Positions 58,882-64,000 of a stretch of DNA of 64,000 nucleotides are shown in pieces. The translations under genes were made by a program, and so were the position numbers. This DNA is from Procambarus clarkii. Its lineage: Eukaryota > Arthropoda > Malacostraca > Decapoda > Cambaridae. The DNA lies in contig NC_091208.1 of NCBI RefSeq assembly GCF_040958095.1, forward strand, positions 5,294,061 to 5,358,060, written 5' to 3'. The notes beneath the pieces were generated by a model. The model was not told the origin of the DNA. It saw nothing but the letters and a program-made list of their open reading frames with translations, and did no database searches. Within the stretch, counting starts at the first letter, position 1; every line of letters begins with the position of its first letter.

Positions 58882-59261
58882 CAGGAGAACCTCAGGACAC
58901 CCCCAACCCAACGCGTCCCCCAGGGGACACAACCGCACCCGCAGCGGGAGCCACATCCATACCACCAGGCTCAACCCCCTGCCGCACCGATCCCTTGGAG
59001 TGCGCTTCCGTCGAGGAACAGAAGAGCCCAATGCAACCACAGGAGGTACAGCACAAGCGACAGCAGGCGGTTGTGCCACGGCACCAGCATCAGGAACGCC
59101 GCAGGTCTGGCCGTCAGGAGACACAGTATCAACACCGCCCCTGGCCTCGGGAAGCACACCGGCCACTGCACACGGGCTGCCCGCCGGCACCACACCACAC
59201 ACGTCGGATTCCAAGGAGACACTCTGGTCACTATGTACCTCCGCCGCCACCAGCATAGGCG
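58882..59261 (-). pseudogene. C-terminal remnant of ORF1, L1-Tx1 copy 2
   Basis: Open in frame with ORF2 (58432-59286). Ala/Val/Pro-rich tail (PMLVAAEVHSDQSVSLESD…) like the ORF1 tail of copy 1. The first residues come from the 480-bp repeat, so the LINE is 5'-truncated here. Confidence 0.5.
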
Positions 59262-59742
59262 CCTGAGTGCACGAGAGTGCGTGCACCGAGTCGAGGCTGA
59301 TTAATAAGAAACTCAGTGATGCCTTGTTGGGATGTCTTTGACAGCTTCGGTCAATGGGATCCCATTGCTGCCACGATGGCCGTCGTCGTTGTCACCATTC
59401 AGTAGTTGGTGACGTAGGATGAACTAACTATGAGCTAGTTAACTCTATTGGATGACAAATCCAGAAATAGAGTCTGGTGGTACATTGGAGAGCTGCGGTT
59501 AAGACAAGAACTATGGTTACAGGGGGGTCCCCTTGTTGGTCTTGGCCTCTTCCGTGACGCAGTCATGACGTCACGGGATCACGCCACCCAGCGGAACTGC
59601 TCGTGATTGGCTAAGCTTAGTGTCTGGAGCCTAATTGTTATTTTTTTTGCTCAGAACAAGGTCGGGGTGTGAACCACGGCCTGGAGCAGGCCGCCTCATG
59701 CCTTCCCCCTCATTTTGAAGTTGTCGCTTGCATTAGGTAGAC
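59262..59742. repeat. 480-bp direct repeat, right copy
   Basis: See 46706-47185. Begins exactly at the truncated 5' end of L1-Tx1 copy 2. CRE palindrome at 59566-59573. Confidence 0.85.
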
Positions 59743-59762
59743 ATGAATTTCTAAGCTGTCGG

Positions 59763-59900
59763 CCCCTTGTGTCACACCCTGTGTGTCACACCCCGTGTGT
59801 CACACCCCGTGTGTCACACCCCATGTGTCACACTCCATGTGTCACACCCCATGTGTCACGTCTCATGTGTCACACCCCGTGTGCCACTCCCCATGTACTC
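59763..59900. repeat. 14-bp minisatellite, block 1
   Basis: CACACCCCGTGTGT / CACACCCCATGTGT alternating units, 14-bp period. Confidence 0.9.
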
Positions 59901-59902
59901 TC

Positions 59903-61745
59903 TTAGTTGTACTCACCTAGTTGTGCTTGCGGGGGTTGAGCTTTGGCTCTTTGGTCCCGCCTCTCAACCATCAATCAACTGATGTACAGATTCCTGAGCC
60001 TACTGGGCTCTGTCATATCTACATTTGAAACTGTGTATGGAGTCAGCCTCCACCACATCTCTTCCTAGTCCATTCCATTTACTAACTACTCTGACACTGA
60101 AAAAGTTCTTTCTAATGTCTCTGTGGCTCATTTAGGTACTCAGCTTCCACCTGTGTCACCATTTGCGTGTACCACCCGTGTTAAATAATCCCTCTTTGTC
60201 TACCCTGTCAATTCCCCTGAGAATTTTGTATGTGGTGATCATGTCTCCCCGAGCTCTTCTGTCTTCCAGGGACGAGAGTTGCAGTTTACTCAGCCTGTCC
60301 TCATAACTCATTCCTCTTAGTTCTGGGACTAGCTTAGTGGCATACCTCTGAACTTTTTCTGGCTTAGTCTTGTGCTTGACTAGGTACGGGCTCCATGTTG
60401 GGTATGCATACTCCAGGACAGTGCTTACATATGTAGTATACAACGATCTGAAGGATTCCTTACCCAGGTTTCTGAAAGCAGTTCTGATGTTAGCCAGTCT
60501 CGCATAGGCCGCTGATGTTATTCTCTTGATGTGGGCTTCGGGAGACAGGTTTGGCGCGATATCAACTCCTAGATCTTTCTCTCTGTCCGTTTCGTGAAGG
60601 ACTTCATCTCCCATTCGGTATCCAGTGTCTTGCCTCCTAGTTCTTCTTCCTAATTTCATTACCTTACATTTTCTTGGGTTGAACTTTAGTAGCCATTTGT
60701 TGGACCATTTATTCAGTTTGTCTAGTCTTCTTGTAGCCTCATACTATCTTCCTTTGTCTTGATCCTCCTCATAATTTTTGCATCATCAGCAAACATTGAG
60801 AGGAACGAGTCAATTCTTTCTGGGAGATCATTTACGTATATCAGAAACAGGATAGGTCCAAGGACTGAACCTTATGGGACTCCATTGGTGACTCCCAGCC
60901 ACTCCGAGACCTCACCCCTCAAAGTGACTCGCTGTCTCCTGTTGCTTAGGTACTCTCTTATCCAATGGAGTACCTTTCCTTTCACTCCTGCCTGCATCTC
61001 CAGTTTGTGCACTAGTCTCTGATGTGGTACTGTGTCAGAGGCTTTCTGGTAGTCCAGAAATATGAAGTCTGCCCAGCCCTCTCTCTCTCTCTTGCCTAAT
61101 TTTTATTGTCTGTTCATAGAACTAAATTAAATCTGTTAGGCATGATTTGCCATCTCTGAACCCATTCTGATGTTGTGTTGCAAAGTTCTTTCGCTCCAGA
61201 TGTTCTACTAGCTTTTTTCGCACAATCTTCTCCATCACCTTGCATGGAATACAAGTTAGTGACACTGGCCTGTAGTTTAGTGCCTCCTGCCTATCACCCT
61301 TCTTGTATATTGGGACAACATTAGCTGTCTTCCAAATTTTTAGCAGTTCACCAGTTACCAGTGAACAGGTGAACCAGTGTTCACCTGTTTGTTGTACATC
61401 ATGGAGAGTGATAGGCACAGATCTTCTGCTCCTTCTTTTTAGAATCCATGGTGAGATTCCGTCCGGGCCTATACCCTTTGGCATGTACAAATCTAGCAGA
61501 TGCTTCCTCACCTCCCAACTGGTAATCACAAACTCCACTAGTGGTGTCTGGTTTGATACTCCCTCTCTCTTATCTCTGGGACTTCTCCTTGCTCTGAGGT
61601 GGAGACCTCCTGGAATTTCTTATTGAGTTCCACGCATACTTCCTTGTCGTTTGTTTGAATCTGCCTGTTCCTATCCTCAGTTTCATTACCTATTCATTCA
61701 CTGTTGTTTTCCTCCTGATGTTGCAATGCAGCACATAGCCAGCCA
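59903..61745 (-). pseudogene. Decayed CR1-type LINE copy
   Basis: Minus strand; same family as 61953-64000. Recognisable RT pieces: 61122-61538 (ANVVPIYKKGDRQEALNYRP, QHQNGFRDGKSCLTDL) and 60156-60659 (LGVDIAPNLSPEAHI, VPELRGMSYEDRL). The middle, including the FADD region (about 60770-60810), is in other frames with stops. 5'-truncated near 61740; no endonuclease. The 3' end is at the TACTCACCTAGTTG unit near 59906. Flanked on both sides by the same 14-bp minisatellite. Confidence 0.8.
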
Positions 61746-61747
61746 GC

Positions 61748-61952
61748 TGTCACTCCCCATGTGTCACACCATTTGTGTCACCCTGTGTGTCACACCCCGT
61801 GTGTCATACCCCATGTGTCACCCTGTGTGTCACACCTCGTGTGTCACACCCCGTATGTCACACCCCATGTGTCACCCCGTGTGTCACACCCCATGTGTCA
61901 CACCCCATGTGTCACACCGCGTGTGTCACACCCCATGTGTCACACCCCGTGT
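61748..61952. repeat. 14-bp minisatellite, block 2
   Basis: Same CACACCCC(G/A)TGTGT units as at 59763-59900, at the 5' end of one LINE and the 3' end of the next. Confidence 0.9.
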
Positions 61953-64000
61953 ACTCACCTATTTGTACTCACCTATTTGTGCTTGCGGGGGTTGAGCTTT
62001 GGCTCTTTGGTCCCGCCTCTCAACTGTCAATCAACTGGTGTACAGATTCCTGAGCCTACTGGGCTCTATCATATCTACATTTAAAACTGTGTATGGAGTC
62101 AGCCTCCACCACATCACTGCCTAATGCATTCCATCCGTTAACTACTCTGACACTAAAAAAGTTCCTTCTAACGTCTCTGTGGCTCATGTGAGTACTCAGT
62201 TTCCACCTGTGTCCCCTTGTTCGCGTCCCACCAGTGTTGAATAGTTTATCCTTGTTTACCCGGTCGATTCCTCTGAGGATTTTGTAGGTTGTGATCATGT
62301 CTCCCCTTACTCTTCTGTCTTCCAGTGTCGTAAGGTGCATTTCCCGCAGCCTTTCCTCGTAACTCATGCCTCTTAGTTCTGGGACTAGTCTAGTGGCATA
62401 CCTTTGGACTTTTTCCAGCTTCGTCTTGTGCTTGACAAGGTACGGGCTCCATGCTGGGGCCGCATACTCCAGGATTGGTCTTACATATGTGGTGTACAAG
62501 ATTCTGAATGATTCCTTACACAGGTTCCTGAACGCTGTTCTGATGTTAGCCAGCCTCGCATATGCCGCAGACGTTATTCTTTTTATGTGGGCTTCAGGAG
62601 ACAGGTTTGGTGTGATATCAACTCCTAGATCTTTCTCTCTGTTCGTTTCATTAAGTACTTCATCTCCTATTCTGTATCCTGTGTTTGGCCTCCTATTTCC
62701 ACCACCTAGTTTCATTACTTTGCATTTACTCGGGTTGAACTTCAACAGCCATTTGTTGGACCATTCACTCAGTCTGTCTAGGTCATCTTGTAGCCTCCTA
62801 CTATCGTCCTCAGTTTCAATCCTCCTCATAATTTTTGCATCATCGGCAAACATTGAGAGAAACGATTCTATACCCTCTGGAAGATCATTTACATATATCA
62901 GAAACAGTATAGGTCCAAGGACTGACCCCTGCGGTACTCCACTCGTAACGTCTCGCCAATCTGAGACCTCACCCCTCACACTGACTCGTTGTCTCCTGTT
63001 ACTTAGGTACTCCTGTATCCAACGGAGTACCTTCCCTTTCACTCCAGCCTGCATCTCCAGTTTTTTCACTAGCCTCTTGTGTGGCACTGTGTCAAAGGCT
63101 TTCTGACAATCCAAAAATATGCAGTCTGCCCACCCTTCTCTTTCTTGCCTTATTTTTGTTGCCTGGTCGTAGAATTCAAGTAACCCTGTGAGGCAGGACC
63201 TGCCATCCCTGAATCCATGTTGATGCTGTGTTACAAAGTTCTTTCGCTCCAGATGTTCCACTAGCTTTCTTCGCACAATCTTCTCCATCAACTTGCATGG
63301 TATGCAGGTTAGGGACACTGGTCTGTAATTCAGTGCCTCCTGTCTATCCCCTTTCTTGTATATCGGGACTACGTTAGCTGCTTTCCAAATTTCTGGCAGT
63401 TCCCCTGTTGCCAGTGATTTGTTATTCACCATGGAGAGCGGGAGGCACAGTTCTTCTGCTCCTTCCTTTAGTATCCAAGGGGAGATTCCATCTGGACCTA
63501 TAGCCTTTGTCACATCCAATTCTAGTAAACACTTCCTTACTTCCCCGCTGGTAATCTCAAACTCTTCCAGTGGTTCCTGGTTAGCTATTCCCTCTCTTAT
63601 CTCTGGGATTTCTCCTTGCTCCAAGGTGAAGACCTCCTGGAATTTCTTATTCAGTTCCTCACACACTTCCTTGTCGTTTGTAGTGAATCCTTCTGCCCCT
63701 AACCTTAATTTCATAACCTGTTCCTTTACTGTTGTTTTTCTCCTGATGTGGCTATGCAGCAATTTAGGCTGAGTCTTTGCCTTGCTTGCGATGTCATTTT
63801 CGTATTGTCTTTCTGCCTCTCTTCTCATCCTAACATATTCATTCCTGGCATTCTGGTATCTTTCTCTGCTCTCCAGTGTCCTGTTATTCCTATAGTTTCT
63901 CCATGCCCTTTTACTTTGCTGCTTAGCTAGCCTACATCTCTGATTAAACCATGGGTTTCTCATCTTCATTTCACTGTTTTCCTTTTGGACTGGGACAAAC
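61953..64000 (-). mobile_element. CR1-type LINE, running off the right edge
   Basis: Minus strand. The 3' end has two copies of TACTCACCTATTTG (61953-61980), then a short 3' UTR and an intact RT frame. The endonuclease part, if present, lies beyond 64000. Confidence 0.85.
62056..63969 (-). CDS. Reverse transcriptase ORF of a CR1/Jockey-type LINE (partial, edge)
   Basis: 637 codons from the Met at 63969, and the frame seems to continue past the window edge. The N-terminal basic region (WFNQRCRLAKQQSKRAWRNYR) is the usual endonuclease-RT linker. RT: ANVVPIYKKGDRQEALNYRP, QHGFRDGRSCLTGLLEF, CIFLDCQKAFDTVPH, SGVPQGSVLGPILFLIYVND, SMFADDAKIM (catalytic FADD). The C-terminal region LEYAAPAWSPYLVKHKTK and MSHRDVRRNFFSVRVV is shared with 22107-23801. 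No stops; possibly recently active. The enzyme primes cDNA synthesis at nicked target DNA. Confidence 0.88.
   Translation of the reverse strand: MKMRNPWFNQRCRLAKQQSKRAWRNYRNNRTLESRERYQNARNEYVRMRREAERQYENDIASKAKTQPKLLHSHIRRKTTVKEQVMKLRLGAEGFTTNDKEVCEELNKKFQEVFTLEQGEIPEIREGIANQEPLEEFEITSGEVRKCLLELDVTKAIGPDGISPWILKEGAEELCLPLSMVNNKSLATGELPEIWKAANVVPIYKKGDRQEALNYRPVSLTCIPCKLMEKIVRRKLVEHLERKNFVTQHQHGFRDGRSCLTGLLEFYDQATKIRQEREGWADCIFLDCQKAFDTVPHKRLVKKLEMQAGVKGKVLRWIQEYLSNRRQRVSVRGEVSDWRDVTSGVPQGSVLGPILFLIYVNDLPEGIESFLSMFADDAKIMRRIETEDDSRRLQDDLDRLSEWSNKWLLKFNPSKCKVMKLGGGNRRPNTGYRIGDEVLNETNREKDLGVDITPNLSPEAHIKRITSAAYARLANIRTAFRNLCKESFRILYTTYVRPILEYAAPAWSPYLVKHKTKLEKVQRYATRLVPELRGMSYEERLREMHLTTLEDRRVRGDMITTYKILRGIDRVNKDKLFNTGGTRTRGHRWKLSTHMSHRDVRRNFFSVRVVNGWNALGSDVVEADSIHSFKCRYDRAQ

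Larger units (their letters stand above)
47186..59261 (-). mobile_element. L1-Tx1-type LINE, copy 2, 5'-truncated and interrupted by a gypsy element
   Basis: The minus-strand 3' end is a poly(A) (T18 on the plus strand, 47186-47203). The 3' UTR runs 47204-47380, is interrupted by the gypsy element, and resumes 55178-56041. ORF2 remnants lie at 56042-58881, and the 5' end is in ORF1 near 59261. Bounded by 480-bp direct repeats. Confidence 0.75.

Overview
The window looks like repeat-dense intergenic DNA from a large arthropod genome, most likely a decapod crustacean. The clues are blocks of the arthropod telomere-type pentamer (TTAGG/CCTAA), very long (TA)n tracts, Penelope-like, CR1-like, L1-Tx1-like, BEL/Pao and Ty3/gypsy elements, and no bacterial features. 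I find no host protein-coding gene, rRNA gene, functional tRNA gene or CRISPR array. The species call is inference. Almost every long reading frame belongs to a retroelement or is a by-product of a tandem repeat.

Layout. 1-631: partial gag of an LTR element running off the left edge. 632-3276: non-coding, with a likely primer-binding site and a CRE/CCAAT-rich stretch. 3277-6408: intact 1043-codon ORF of an R2-type non-LTR element (zinc finger, RT, restriction-like endonuclease). 6627-12638: (TA)n, a 390-bp foldback element with telomere-like pentamers, and a 260-bp tRNA-like satellite in about 12.6 reverse and 8.1 forward copies, bounded by an inverted 25-bp sequence. 12648-14690: Penelope-like family A in inverted and tandem pieces. 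14771-21659: complete LTR element whose domain order is PR-integrase-RT-RNase H (Gmr1-like). 22017-23848: CR1-like LINE. 23880-24965: decayed Penelope-like family C. 25150-28264: second satellite/foldback cluster. 28265-30528: Penelope-like family B. 31035-46656: one 19-bp minisatellite split by a 9.4-kb BEL/Pao-type element that has gag-protease but no recognisable pol, and by an L1-Tx1-type LINE. 46706-59742: a second, 5'-truncated L1-Tx1 copy inside a 480-bp direct repeat, itself interrupted at 47381-55177 by a very young Ty3/gypsy element. 59763-64000: 14-bp minisatellites and two CR1-like LINEs, the last running off the right edge.

Most striking element: the gypsy at 47381-55177. Its Gag starts with a ComEA-type helix-hairpin-helix, its gag-pro junction has a textbook -1 frameshift signal (UUUAAAC, 6-nt spacer, 7-bp stem, possible pseudoknot), and its integrase ends in a PHD finger of the H3K4me3-reader type instead of a chromodomain. 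Its 359-bp LTRs differ at about one position by eye. Second: the Gmr1-like element with integrase upstream of a gypsy-type RT.

The elements form a nested record: minisatellite first, then BEL and L1 insertions, then gypsy into L1. Several frame breaks lie in homopolymers, so some could be sequence errors. Function is inferred from motifs read by eye; no searches were run.
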